Assembly: GCA_965214115.1 (NCBI GenBank)
Contig: CBDCAU010000002.1
Location: 124,001 to 188,000, forward strand
DNA from: Owenweeksia sp965214115
GTDB taxonomy: Bacteria; Bacteroidota; Bacteroidia; Flavobacteriales; Schleiferiaceae
Direction of reading: 5' to 3'
DNA: 64,000 bases
The position numbers and the translations under genes are program-made. Positions 1 to 8,318 of the stretch are shown one piece after another (position 1 is the first letter of the stretch; each line of letters opens with the position of its first letter). The notes under the pieces are model-generated. The model was not told the origin of the DNA. It made no database searches and was given only the letters and a program-made list of their open reading frames with translations.

Positions 1-1
1 T

Positions 2-1387
2 GATAAAAAAAACACCGACAAGACCAGCCGCCGCCTTTCGTCCATCGGCGCGTTTTCGCTGGTCAGCATCCGCTACGACCGCGTGGATACCGGCTACACC
101 GATTCCACCGGCCAACTGCAGGCCCGCGTTTTGCTCACCCCGGCGCCGCGCCAGTCCGTTCGGCTGGAATTGCAGGGCGTTACCAAATCCAACAGTTTTG
201 CCGGCCCGGGCCTCACGGGGAGCTATCAAAACAAAAACCTCTTTCGCGGCGGTGAACGGTTAAATATTTCAGGAACAATCAGTTATGAAACGCAAATCGC
301 CAACGGTTCGGCCAAGAACCTGAGTTCGTTCGAGTTCAAATTGCAGAACAGCATTTCGTTCCCACGGCTCATCGCGCCTTTCACGATCAACCCACAGCGG
401 GGCTTCACCATCCCCAGCACCAAATTTTCGCTCAACTATACCTTCCAGCGGCGCGCGCAATTTTACAACCTCAATTCTTTCCTTTTTTCATACGGCTATT
501 TTTGGAAATCCAACCGGTTTTTATATTACGAAGTAAATCCGGTTTCGCTGAACTACACACGGACGAGCAATGAAACCGCTGATTTTCAAGATATTCTAAA
601 CAACAATCCTTTTTTGGCGCGCAGTTTTGAAGACCAATTTATACTTGGGCCCACGGGCACGATGCAATACAGCGAGCTGGGCGAAGCCGACAAAAAAAAC
701 CGTTTTTACATCAACGTGGACGGGGAAATCGCGGCTTTGGCACTGGGCCAAACGCAAAATTTGTTGAACGACGAACGGCAACTTTTCGGCCTGCCCTACG
801 CGCAGTATTTCAAAACGGGCGTGGATTTTCGCCATTATCTGAGCCTGTTTCGCGAGAGCCAACTGGTCAGCCGCGTCTTTGCCGGGGCGGGTTTTCCTTA
901 CGGGAATTCCCTGTCGCTGCCCTTTGTAAAGCAGTATTTTTCCGGCGGGCCCAGCAGCGTGCGGGCCTTCCGCATCCGTTCGTTGGGGCCTGGCAGCTAC
1001 AATCCGCCGGACACGGGCAGCACCTCTTTTTTCGACCAGTCGGGCGACATCAAATTGGAGGCGAACGTGGAATTCCGCCACCCACTGGTCAGTCTGCTGA
1101 AAGGCGCGGTGTTTTTGGACGCCGGCAACATCTGGCTGATGAACGAAAACCCCGCCGTACCGGGCGGCCAGTTTTCCAGCACTTGGGCGCAGGAGCTGGC
1201 GATAGGCACCGGCTATGGCTTCCGCTTGGACATTGATTTTCTGGTGATTCGGTTGGATATTTCCATTCCGCTGCGTTACCCCACGGAAGTGAACGGCAGC
1301 CACTGGCAAAACCAGTTTGCCTTTGGGCAAAAGGATTGGCGGCAAGAGAATTTGGTGTGGAATTTTGCAATTGGATACCCATTTTAG
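2..1387 (+). CDS. Omp85-family outer membrane protein (BamA/TamA/TamL-like), C-terminal part
   Basis: The frame is open from the window edge to the stop at 1385-1387, so the N-terminus lies outside; about 461 residues are visible. The visible part is the outer-membrane beta-barrel of an Omp85 protein, which folds or exports other proteins at the outer membrane. The family signature GGPSSVRAFRIRSLGPGSY (lid-loop region) is followed by barrel strands such as LEANVEFRHPL and AVFLDAGNIW, and the last residue is the usual terminal Phe (IGYPF). In Bacteroidota this arrangement is common in TamL lipoprotein homologues, partners of TamB, but the POTRA and lipobox regions that would separate TamL from BamA are not visible. 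An internal GTG at position 83 would give a shorter product, but upstream coding in the same frame looks continuous. Confidence 0.85.
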   Translation, partial: DKKNTDKTSRRLSSIGAFSLVSIRYDRVDTGYTDSTGQLQARVLLTPAPRQSVRLELQGVTKSNSFAGPGLTGSYQNKNLFRGGERLNISGTISYETQIANGSAKNLSSFEFKLQNSISFPRLIAPFTINPQRGFTIPSTKFSLNYTFQRRAQFYNLNSFLFSYGYFWKSNRFLYYEVNPVSLNYTRTSNETADFQDILNNNPFLARSFEDQFILGPTGTMQYSELGEADKKNRFYINVDGEIAALALGQTQNLLNDERQLFGLPYAQYFKTGVDFRHYLSLFRESQLVSRVFAGAGFPYGNSLSLPFVKQYFSGGPSSVRAFRIRSLGPGSYNPPDTGSTSFFDQSGDIKLEANVEFRHPLVSLLKGAVFLDAGNIWLMNENPAVPGGQFSSTWAQELAIGTGYGFRLDIDFLVIRLDISIPLRYPTEVNGSHWQNQFAFGQKDWRQENLVWNFAIGYPF

Positions 1388-1402
1388 GAAATTCTAAAAT
1401 TC

Positions 1403-1524
1403 AAACTCTAAATCCGAAACAAATTCGAAATGAGAAATTGAAAATTCAAAACACTCGCCTTGTTTTTTTTCAGATTTTTATTTTGGCGTTTTTGGATTTG
1501 TTTAGAGTTTAGGATTTAGAGTTT
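1403..1524. repeat. Inverted repeat between convergent genes
   Basis: Two perfect 13-bp arms (AAACTCTAAATCC at 1403-1415 and its complement at 1512-1524) enclose about 96 bases with further short T-runs. They fill the gap between two genes that point at each other. The arms may help end transcription from both sides, or may be remnants of a dispersed repeat. Confidence 0.45.
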
Positions 1525-2028
1525 CTAAGGATATTCGATTTCCACAATTTCCAATTTCCGCACTTCCCCGCCCAATTTCAACTCCGCCTCCTCCCCCACT
1601 TTTTTCCCAATCAAAGCTTTCGCAATGGGCGCCACAAACGCGATTTTTTTCTGTTTCAAATCCGCTTCGTCCACACCCACGATTTGAAAATCCTGTAAAA
1701 TACTGTTGGATAGATTTTTAAAAGAAACCCGCGCGCCAAATCGCACCTCGTTTTTCGGCTGGTCTTGCGGTTTTAAAATGCGCGCCGAGGCGATGCGCTC
1801 TTCCAGCAACCTCAACTTGCCGTCCATCACGGCGGCGGCGCGGCGGCGTTCGGTTTCGTTGTCTTTGGGAAGGGTGGCGCGCTCTTTTTCCAAATGTTCT
1901 TTTTCATCCAAAAGCCACCGCATCCCGTTGGGCGTTACATAATTTGTGGCGCCCAACGGCAACGCGGCACGCGGCGGGACGAACGGCGCTTCTTCTTGGT
2001 CGTCTTCTTTTACAAATCCTCGGCTCAT
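1525..2028 (-). CDS. GreA/GreB-family transcription elongation factor
   Basis: 167 residues. Gre factors rescue backtracked RNA polymerase by stimulating cleavage of the nascent transcript. Residues 1-40 are an N-terminal extension (MSRGFVKEDDQEE, then VPPRAALPLGATNYVTP) seen in GreB-like proteins of Bacteroidota. The coiled-coil hairpin spans about residues 45-90 (LLDEKEHLEKERA to RLLEERIASARIL). The C-terminal FKBP-like domain follows, with FGARVSFKNL and the closing stretch SPIAKALIGKKVGEE-like (here VAPIAKALIGKKVGEEAEL). The start is the only good ATG, and the gene stands alone. GreB rather than GreA is suggested by the extension but not proven. Confidence 0.85.
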   Translation of the reverse strand: MSRGFVKEDDQEEAPFVPPRAALPLGATNYVTPNGMRWLLDEKEHLEKERATLPKDNETERRRAAAVMDGKLRLLEERIASARILKPQDQPKNEVRFGARVSFKNLSNSILQDFQIVGVDEADLKQKKIAFVAPIAKALIGKKVGEEAELKLGGEVRKLEIVEIEYP

Positions 2029-2147
2029 TGTTTGGAATAATTAAAAATTGCTGTCAATGTTCTCAATACCAATAAATTATCAATTCCTTAAGATCAGTTT
2101 TTAATGTCCCACCAAATTTGCTCATTTATCAAAATTCATTTATTCCA

Positions 2148-2205
2148 ATGCCCTAACAGCAAAGCATCGGATACAAAAGTGTGCGGCGCGAAGATTTTCT
2201 CAAAA
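2148..2205 (+). pseudogene. Remnant of the 5' end of an AlbA_2-type ATP-binding protein gene
   Basis: Reading from ATG at 2148 gives MP, a TAA stop, then QQSIGYKSVRREDFLK. This matches the start of the related gene at 5337 (MPEQ-stop-NIEYKTAWRDEHLK) and the family pattern MPExQNIEYK as I recall it. The similarity fades after about 2205. It is a decayed 5' fragment and cannot encode a protein. A piece of the middle of the same gene type lies at 4938-5018, so a former copy may have been split by insertion of what now lies between them; that history is inference. Confidence 0.55.
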
Positions 2206-2340
2206 GCGGCCCTATGAATTAAAATTTCTATTAAGATAATTTGGATTGCGCTAATTACCCTACCAAGTTGTTTTATCACGAAGCATTTCCAAAAATCTTT
2301 ATAAAATAATCTGCAATATCTTTGAAAAGTTTATACCGTT

Positions 2341-3183
2341 ACCCTTTTGGAAACCAACAATAAATTCATCGAATCTTTCTTAGTGGGAATGAACCACGAA
2401 ATGAGCCGCGAATTGCTCTGGAACGAATACCCTACCGACCAGCGGGGCAGCTATTTCAGGCGTTTTTGAATGTCCGACAAATTCATTCCGGTTGTCTCGG
2501 AAGAGCCCACTGACTCAGAGAAAGTGGAATTTGAACAGGCCAGGGACATAAACCGCATACACGACTGGGGCCACAACACGGAACTTGGCAGCCATAACGT
2601 GGGCCACAACAGCAGCGAGGCCGACTTGGTGATGGTGCTCAAGGCCGACTTGCTCAAGAAATTCCCCAACCTTTTCGTGTATGCCATTCCCGCGTTTTGG
2701 ACTACCGATATTGATGGCAATGACATCTGCAAACCGGATTTCGAGAACAGCCAACCGCTGCTGCCCTCCTTCTTTGCGAATATGCCGGGCACGATTCTGT
2801 TAGGCTTTGACCTTTCGGCCAGCGATGCCCACGGATCTACCGAACTTAATGACAATGATCCCGGCTGGTTTTTTGTGATTGAGGAAAGAGTTGGGGACAT
2901 TCGGTTTGGGTTAGATGTTGGGTCATTCTCATATGACCTTAATAATGAATGGAATAATTTAAGTTGGGAGAATATGGGACAAGATAATGGGGTAGGTTCT
3001 GGAAATGGGACTGCGAATAATCCCGCTGATATCAACTATATTGATATAAATAAGAAAAACATTCATCCTATAACACTCAGCTCCATAAACCCTCCTTGGG
3101 GCAAAAGCGCGTCAGATATGGGCAGAATATTCTATCAACCTGGAGTAAGAGTTTCAATTCACGCAGATGATATGATTAGTTGA
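2341..3183 (+). pseudogene. Fragment of a large uncharacterised protein, with an in-frame TGA
   Basis: From about 2344 the frame encodes LLETNNKFIESFLVG, then NHEMSRELLWNEYPTDQRG and SYFRRF, then TGA at 2467-2469, and continues in the same frame from ATG at 2470 for 237 residues (ending at 3183). I recall bacterial homologues in which this motif continues as FRxFWD, so the TGA probably replaces a TGG tryptophan codon. The downstream part has VLKADLLKKFPNLFVYA and GWFFVIEERVGDIRFGLD, consistent with the same unnamed family. The 5' part is also cut off: an in-frame stop lies at 2323-2325. Function unknown. If ATG 2470 is used, a 237-residue truncated protein could still be made. Confidence 0.55.
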
Positions 3184-3202
3184 ACTTTAAGCAATCAAGA
3201 AA

Positions 3203-4777
3203 ATGAAATATTTTATATGCTTCGTCCTATTTCTAACAGTGCCCAGCAACAGTTGGTGTCAGCCTGGATCTGTGTTGTCGATAGCAACTGTGAGGCACGA
3301 TAGCATTGACACCCCTGTTCAGGCGGGTGTATTTGGAATTTCGGTGTCCTCCATTGGGGATCTCAACAATGACGGTGTTGAGGATCTGGTTGTAGGAGCA
3401 ATGAACGTAGGTCCTATTTCAAACAGAGGTACTATTTATGTTCTCTTTATGGACAGTAGCGGCGCAGTAAAATCCACAACCAAAATTGCTTCAGGATTGT
3501 CAGGCTTTTCTCAACAGACTGGCTTTGACGGACGTTTTGGCGAGTCTTTAGCAAATCTTGGTGATGTCAATGGGGATGGCACAACGGAGGTTGCTGTTGG
3601 CAACCCTTTTAACAATGGTCAAGGATCCAACGAGGGAGCGGTTTGGATTTTATCGATTAAATCTGATGGAACGGTAGGAGGAAGCGTTAAAATAGGTGAA
3701 GGTTCAGGTGGTTTTTCTGGAAATTTGGAGAACGATGAGAGATTTGGCTCATGTTTATCGGTTCTTCCGGACGCTGACAATGATGGAATACCAGAGTTGT
3801 TAGTAGGAGCGCCTTATCGAAATATAGGAGCTACAAATGATGCAGGCCGTGTTTATTTATTGAGGTTAAATAGTAACGGAACTGTTAAGAACCAATCAAT
3901 CTATGACGGCTCACTACCTCTACTCAACTTTTCTGGAAGTGTAAGATTTGGAAGCGCTTTGGGGTATACTAATGACTTGGATAGTAATGGTATTCCTGAG
4001 ATTGTAACAGGTGTTACAGGCGATAATGTTATGAATGGCAAATCGCGAGGTTCGATTGCAATACTTTTTTTGGACACTATGTATAATCTTACTTCTGTGA
4101 GTATTATAAATGATAAAAGTGCAAATTTTCCAAGTACCGCAGATAGCGTCGGTAGATATGGTTCTTCAATAGCTTCTATGGGCGATTTAGATGGCGATGG
4201 CTATGATGAACTAATGATTGGAGCGTTGGAGGGTCAAATAAATCCGGCCTCGACTAACTTGATATTGACTTTATATTTAAATAGTCAAGGAACACTAAAA
4301 ACTTCCAATATATTGACAGCATCATCAGGAATGCCCTTTGCCCCTTTCAGCAATCCCGGCGGTGACTTCGCAGGAGCAGCTTTGGCGGTATTAAATGATA
4401 TAGACGGTGATGGAAAACGCGATTTAATTGCTGGTGCACCAGCCTTTAATAATGGCAATGGCCAAATTCACATCCTCACCCTCGACGGCATTTCCCACAT
4501 CGGCCTCGAAGAAAAACCCATTGAACCCCATCTCATTTCTGTTTTTCCCAACCCCTCCACAGGCTTACTCAATATCGAGCTTTCAGAAGAGTTTTCAAAC
4601 CAAAGGGTGCACGTGGTTTTGCTGGATGTCGTTGGCAGAAAGTTGATGGAGAAGGAGTTTGAAACACTTAGTACCGACGCTTTAAAAATTAATTTGAACC
4701 AACCGCCAGGTGTCTATTACTTGCATTGCAAAGCAAAAGACTTGGAGGATGTGAAAAAAGTAATAATCAGGGATTAG
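3203..4777 (+). CDS. Secreted FG-GAP/integrin-like beta-propeller protein with type IX sorting tail
   Basis: 524 residues. A signal peptide (MKYFICFVLFLTVPSNSWC, cleavage near residue 20) is followed by about six FG-GAP repeats, recognisable by GDLNNDGVEDLVVGA, GDVNGDGTTEVAVGNP, PDADNDGIPELLVGAP and GDLDGDGYDELMIGA; the DxDxDG loops usually bind calcium. From about residue 440 a C-terminal sorting domain begins (VFPNPSTGLLNIEL ... DVVGRKL ... PGVYYLH ... KKVIIRD), which directs export by the type IX system and attachment at the cell surface. Surface adhesion or structural display is a reasonable guess; no enzyme domain is visible. It begins 19 bases after the preceding fragment and is less GC-rich than the flanking core genes. 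Confidence 0.85.
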   Translation: MKYFICFVLFLTVPSNSWCQPGSVLSIATVRHDSIDTPVQAGVFGISVSSIGDLNNDGVEDLVVGAMNVGPISNRGTIYVLFMDSSGAVKSTTKIASGLSGFSQQTGFDGRFGESLANLGDVNGDGTTEVAVGNPFNNGQGSNEGAVWILSIKSDGTVGGSVKIGEGSGGFSGNLENDERFGSCLSVLPDADNDGIPELLVGAPYRNIGATNDAGRVYLLRLNSNGTVKNQSIYDGSLPLLNFSGSVRFGSALGYTNDLDSNGIPEIVTGVTGDNVMNGKSRGSIAILFLDTMYNLTSVSIINDKSANFPSTADSVGRYGSSIASMGDLDGDGYDELMIGALEGQINPASTNLILTLYLNSQGTLKTSNILTASSGMPFAPFSNPGGDFAGAALAVLNDIDGDGKRDLIAGAPAFNNGNGQIHILTLDGISHIGLEEKPIEPHLISVFPNPSTGLLNIELSEEFSNQRVHVVLLDVVGRKLMEKEFETLSTDALKINLNQPPGVYYLHCKAKDLEDVKKVIIRD

Positions 4778-4937
4778 GACAAACCAGCCCGGCAATTAAT
4801 TTAAAAACCTTTCAGATGGCTTTAGATATTGATGGACCAGATAAAGTTTGCTTAGGAGCACTGGGAACTTTCAACATTGCCGGCGTACAGATCGGCTCAT
4901 ATTAGTGGGACATTGAAGGAGCGCAAGAATAATCTTC
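4778..4937 (+). other. Unassigned stretch with short broken reading frame
   Basis: From about 4813 the plus strand reads FQMALDIDGPDK, VCLGALGTFNIAG, VQIGSY, then a TAG and WDIEGAQE before a TAA. It looks like the end of a decayed gene with one internal stop, but I do not recognise the family. No hairpin or promoter was seen here. Confidence 0.25.
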
Positions 4938-5018
4938 GCTAAACTCCGCTTAGGGCAAAGACCCCGAAAAATTTGTCATTTCCAGTTCATTTAAATTCGG
5001 CCGCTTCGGTAAAACCGA
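4938..5018 (+). pseudogene. Internal fragment of an AlbA_2-type ATP-binding protein gene
   Basis: Bases 4953-5018 are close to bases 5908-5965 of the intact-looking copy downstream. They encode GKDPEKFVISSSFKFGRFGKT against GKDPEKFFISSYFKIGRFGKT there. Weaker similarity reaches back to about 4938. The match stops abruptly after the shared GGTAAAACCGA at about 5018, where an unrelated membrane-protein frame starts. This marks an old recombination or deletion junction. Confidence 0.6.
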
Positions 5019-5275
5019 CTTTTTTTATCGCGCTGGTGGTTTTTTTGATGGGATTATTTTGCTTGACGAAATCCACCGAGTTGGTCAATACTTCATTGGG
5101 CAAAACGGTTTGTCTTGGTTTGGCCATTTTTTGGACAATGCGATTGGTTGTCCAGCAATTTGTGTACTCCTCAAAATTGTGGAAAGGGAAGCGGTTTGAA
5201 ACTATCGTTCACATTCTTTTTTCCATTTTTTGGATTTATTTGAGCGTTGTTTTTTGGCTGGCGTTTTCTCCTTGA
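4973..5275 (+). CDS. Small membrane protein, probably 5'-truncated and fused to a foreign start
   Basis: A 100-residue frame starting at TTG 4973. The first ~15 residues are an out-of-frame reading of the ATP-binding-gene fragment, so the natural N-terminus is probably lost. From about residue 17 it looks like a genuine three-helix membrane protein (FIALVVFLMGLFCL; VCLGLAIFWTMRLVVQQFVY; IVHILFSIFWIYLSVVFWLAF), with KLWKGKRFETIVH between helices 2 and 3. I recall small uncharacterised membrane proteins with a similar LWKGKxFET motif but cannot name the family. Expression of this chimera is doubtful. Confidence 0.4.
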   Translation: MSFPVHLNSAASVKPTFFIALVVFLMGLFCLTKSTELVNTSLGKTVCLGLAIFWTMRLVVQQFVYSSKLWKGKRFETIVHILFSIFWIYLSVVFWLAFSP

Positions 5276-5396
5276 ATAGTTTTAAGTCCAAAATTCCATT
5301 TTACCCGAAATTGCACCTTTTTCTAACAAAACCCCAATGCCCGAACAGTAAAACATCGAATACAAAACCGCGTGGCGCGACGAGCACCTGAAATGG

Positions 5397-6662
5397 GTGG
5401 TCGGCTTTGCCAACGCGGCCGGCGGCCGGCTTTTCATTGGGAAAGACGATAATGGGAAGGTGGTGGGAATTGCAGACACCGAGCGGCTTTTGGAAGATTT
5501 GCCCAATAAATTCCGCGATGTTTTGGGCGTATATGCAGAAATCAATCTGCGCGAGAAAAAGGGCAAAAATTACCTCGAAGTCATTGTCCCGCGCTACGAA
5601 GTGCCGATTTCGCTGCGCGGCAAATATTACCAGCGGGCGGGCAGCACTTTGCAGGAATTGAAAGGCACGGCGCTCAACGAGTTCATCCTGAAAAAGATGG
5701 GCAAAACGTGGGATGACTTGGTGCAGGAATCGGCCACGCTGGACGAAATCGACCCGCAGGCGGTGGAATATTTTCTGCGCAGAGCCCGCCGCAGCGGCCG
5801 CATCGCCGAGGATTCTGCCGAGGCAGATTTGCCCACATTATTGAAAAATCTTCATCTCACTACGGAAAATGGAAAACTGAAAAATGCCGCGCTGTTACTG
5901 TTCGGCAAAGACCCCGAGAAATTTTTCATCTCTTCTTATTTCAAAATCGGCCGCTTCGGTAAAACCGAGGACGATTTGAAGTTTCAAGATGTCATCCACG
6001 GCAACCTCATCCAAATGGCCGACCAAGTGGTGGAACGGCTGAAAGCCAAGTATTTGGTGTCGCCCATCCGCTACGAGGGTCTGCAACGCATCGAGGAATT
6101 GCAGTACCCCGAAGCGGCGCTGCGCGAGGCGATTTTCAACGCCATCGTCCACCGTGATTACCGCGGCGCGCCCACCTTGCTGCGCGTTTACGATGACAAA
6201 CTTTCGATATGGAACGCGGGTGGCCTTCCCGAAGAACTCACCATCGAAATGCTCCGCGGTCCGCACCCCTCCTACCCGCGAAACAAAAACATCGCGGAGA
6301 TTTTTTTCAAGGCGGGTTTTATCGAAACGTGGGGCCGCGGAATGGCGCTGATGAAGCGGGAATGTGAAAACGTAGGCTTGCCCGCGCCGACGGTGGTGGA
6401 AAGTGGCTGGGGGATGGAGACGGTTTTTGATTTTTCATCTTATGAAAAAAAGAACGAGGAGGGAGTTCAGGTGAACCCGCGCCAGCATCAAGCGCTCAAG
6501 ATTTTAAAAGAGCAAAAAACGATAGGCTCGGAAGAATATGCTCAGATATTTAACATTTCCGACCGAACGGCACGTCGCGACTTGAATGAGCTGGTTTCAA
6601 TCAATGCTCTCAGAAGACAAAGGTTACAAGGTCGCACCTCCTACCAATTGGTGAACGAATGA
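5397..6662 (+). CDS. AlbA_2-type ATP-binding protein with C-terminal winged helix (early stop upstream)
   Basis: 421 residues from GTG 5397. The order is an N-terminal AlbA_2 (Schlafen-like) domain (FANAAGGRLFIGKDDNGKVVGI near residues 4-26; then LEVIVPRYEVPISLRGKYYQRAGST), a GHKL-type ATPase region (EAALREAIFNAIVHRDY, then LSIWNAGGLPEEL and WGRGMALM), and a C-terminal helix-turn-helix (SEEYAQIFNISDRTARRDL). Such proteins are thought to be DNA- or RNA-binding regulators. Homology continues upstream in frame to an ATG at 5337 (MPEQ, then NIEYKTAWRDEHLKW), but codon 5 is TAA (5349-5351) where family members have Gln or similar. Either translation restarts near 5397 and loses about 20 residues, or the gene is newly inactivated. 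Confidence 0.75.
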   Translation: MVGFANAAGGRLFIGKDDNGKVVGIADTERLLEDLPNKFRDVLGVYAEINLREKKGKNYLEVIVPRYEVPISLRGKYYQRAGSTLQELKGTALNEFILKKMGKTWDDLVQESATLDEIDPQAVEYFLRRARRSGRIAEDSAEADLPTLLKNLHLTTENGKLKNAALLLFGKDPEKFFISSYFKIGRFGKTEDDLKFQDVIHGNLIQMADQVVERLKAKYLVSPIRYEGLQRIEELQYPEAALREAIFNAIVHRDYRGAPTLLRVYDDKLSIWNAGGLPEELTIEMLRGPHPSYPRNKNIAEIFFKAGFIETWGRGMALMKRECENVGLPAPTVVESGWGMETVFDFSSYEKKNEEGVQVNPRQHQALKILKEQKTIGSEEYAQIFNISDRTARRDLNELVSINALRRQRLQGRTSYQLVNE

Positions 6663-6730
6663 TTTTTTAAAAGAATTTCACTTCTTGAGCCGTCTGCGCC
6701 AAGAGTGTCCCTAATTTTCAATTTTTTTTG

Positions 6731-6840
6731 TCCGGTAGTGTCCGGTAGTGTCCGGTAGTGTCCGGTAGTGTCCGGTAGTGTCCGGTAGTGTCCGGTAGTG
6801 TCCGGTAGTGTCCGGTAGTGTCCGGTAGTGTCCGGTAGTG
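6731..6840. repeat. Perfect 10-bp tandem repeat, 11 copies
   Basis: Eleven identical head-to-tail copies of TCCGGTAGTG fill 6731-6840, preceded by one extra G and ended by TCTCGTTAAA. The array lies between two convergent genes, beyond both stop codons. Perfect identity suggests recent slippage expansion, so copy number is likely to vary between strains. An open frame across it on the minus strand is an artefact of the 10-bp period and is not a gene. Confidence 0.95.
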
Positions 6841-6945
6841 TCTCGTTAAAAAATCTTTAAACAATTGATTTTCATTGACTTTAAATTTGGAAACTATCTT
6901 GTAAAATGTGGCGTGAATGACACGCAATGGCACGGAGTGGTGCGC

Positions 6946-6973
6946 AAAAAAAAACCGCCTCCCGGCGGTTTTT
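6946..6973 (-). terminator. Rho-independent terminator of eno-gltA
   Basis: On the minus strand, AAAAACCGCC / GGCGGTTTTT arms (6964-6973 and 6950-6959) with a 4-base loop are followed by a run of T. It lies 24 bases past the gltA stop codon. Confidence 0.85.
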
Positions 6974-6996
6974 CAATTCCAAATATTTTCCAAAAA

Positions 6997-8313
6997 CTAC
7001 TTCCCAAACTTCTCCTTCAACAACTCCGTAGTAGTACTCCCCGGCCTTTCAATCGGAAAGCCCAACGCCCTGTCCCACACCAAACTGGCCAATGTCCCCA
7101 GCGCGCGGCTCACACCAAAAAGCACCGTATAAAAATCATACTGCGTCAATCCGTAGTGCATTAAAAGCTGGCCGGAATGCGCGTCCACGTTGGGCCACGG
7201 ATTTTTCACCTTACCCGTTTCTTGCAGGAGTTCCGGCACCACTTCATATACGCGGCTCACGATTTGGAACAGCTCATCGTGGGGCATATGCTTTTGGGCA
7301 AATTCCCGCTGAGCGGTGTAGCGCGGGTCGGTTTTACGCAGCACGGCGTGGCCGAAACCCGGAATTACCTTCCCGTCGTTCAAAGTCTTTTTCACATAAT
7401 TGGCAATCTGTTCTTTGCTGGGCAACCCACCGCCCAGTTCGTCGCGCATCGCAAAAATCCAGCGGATAACTTCCTGATTGGCAAGCCCGTGCAGTGGCCC
7501 TGCCAGTCCGTTCATACCTGCCGCAAAAGCTTGGTAGCAATCCGACAGCGCCGAACCCACCAAATGAATCGCGTGCGCCGAAACGTTCCCGCCTTCGTGA
7601 TCTACGTGGATGGTGAGATACAGCCGCAGCAACTCGCGGAATTCCTCGCCCTCAAATCCCAACATATGCGCAAAGTTGCCACTCCAATCCAAATTCGGGT
7701 CGGGTTCGATGTGGTCGCCGTTGTGGTACATCCTCCTATAAATATAGGCGGCAATCCGCGGCAAACGCGCAATCAGATTCATCGCGTCGTCATAAGTCGG
7801 CTCCCAATAATCACTTTTGTTAATACCATTTCGGTAGGCTTTTTTGAATTCGCTTTCCGTGCGCAGCGCCATAATTCCGGTCACAAATTGCGTCATCGGG
7901 TGGGCGTGCATCGGCAGGGCATCAATCACCTTAAAAACGTGCGGAGGAATCGCCGCCCGCCGCGCCCAATTGTTGCTCACGCGGCGCACTGTATCGTCAT
8001 CCGGCAGCTCGTTGAAAAGCATCAGATAGAAAATCCCTTCCGGCAGCGGTTGCTCGCCGCCCGGATATTTCGGCAATTTTTCCTGCAATTCGGGAATGCT
8101 GTAACCGCGAAAGCGAATGCCCTCGGCGGGGTCGAGTTTAGAAGTTTCGGTAATGAGGGCGGGCATCCCGCGCATCCCGCCGTAGAGCTGGCTCACTTTG
8201 ATTTCGCCCAGCACCTCGTCGCCGTGCTCGGCCAAAAAATCCTTGATTTCCTTGCGTTTCGGTTCTACTTTTTCGCGGAATGCGTCTTTGAGTTTTTCCA
8301 TTTTGGTTTCCAA
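6997..8313 (-). CDS. gltA: Citrate synthase, mitochondrial/type I-like
   Basis: 438 residues. It condenses oxaloacetate and acetyl-CoA to citrate at the entry of the TCA cycle. The sequence is much closer to mitochondrial citrate synthases than to the hexameric GltA of E. coli: HEGGNVSAHAIHLVGSALSD, AGMNGLAGPLHGLANQEV, GKVIPGFGHAVLRKTDPRYT, and WPNVDAHSG are nearly the animal sequences. The catalytic triad is present: His275 (PLHGLA), His322 (GFGHAV) and Asp377 (NVDAHS). A charged N-terminal helix (residues 1-30) precedes the core, and there is no sign of a targeting peptide. It starts 5 bases after the eno stop, so the two are cotranscribed. The symbol is by function; this subtype is also called cit1-like. 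Confidence 0.95.
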   Translation of the reverse strand: METKMEKLKDAFREKVEPKRKEIKDFLAEHGDEVLGEIKVSQLYGGMRGMPALITETSKLDPAEGIRFRGYSIPELQEKLPKYPGGEQPLPEGIFYLMLFNELPDDDTVRRVSNNWARRAAIPPHVFKVIDALPMHAHPMTQFVTGIMALRTESEFKKAYRNGINKSDYWEPTYDDAMNLIARLPRIAAYIYRRMYHNGDHIEPDPNLDWSGNFAHMLGFEGEEFRELLRLYLTIHVDHEGGNVSAHAIHLVGSALSDCYQAFAAGMNGLAGPLHGLANQEVIRWIFAMRDELGGGLPSKEQIANYVKKTLNDGKVIPGFGHAVLRKTDPRYTAQREFAQKHMPHDELFQIVSRVYEVVPELLQETGKVKNPWPNVDAHSGQLLMHYGLTQYDFYTVLFGVSRALGTLASLVWDRALGFPIERPGSTTTELLKEKFGK

Positions 8314-8318
8314 CGGTT

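Noticed and set aside
2467..2469. Stop-codon recoding or selenocysteine at the in-frame TGA
   Set aside because: No SECIS-like structure was noticed, TGA and TAA both end normal genes here, and neighbouring remnants carry other stops; simple decay is enough.
6731..6840. CRISPR-like array
   Set aside because: Units are 10 bp and contiguous; there are no spacers and no cas genes.
6718..6933. Minus-strand open frame of 71 residues with repeated GHYRTLPDT units
   Set aside because: It is produced by the 10-bp tandem repeat read across three frames; no start context, no homology, and it lies in a terminator region.
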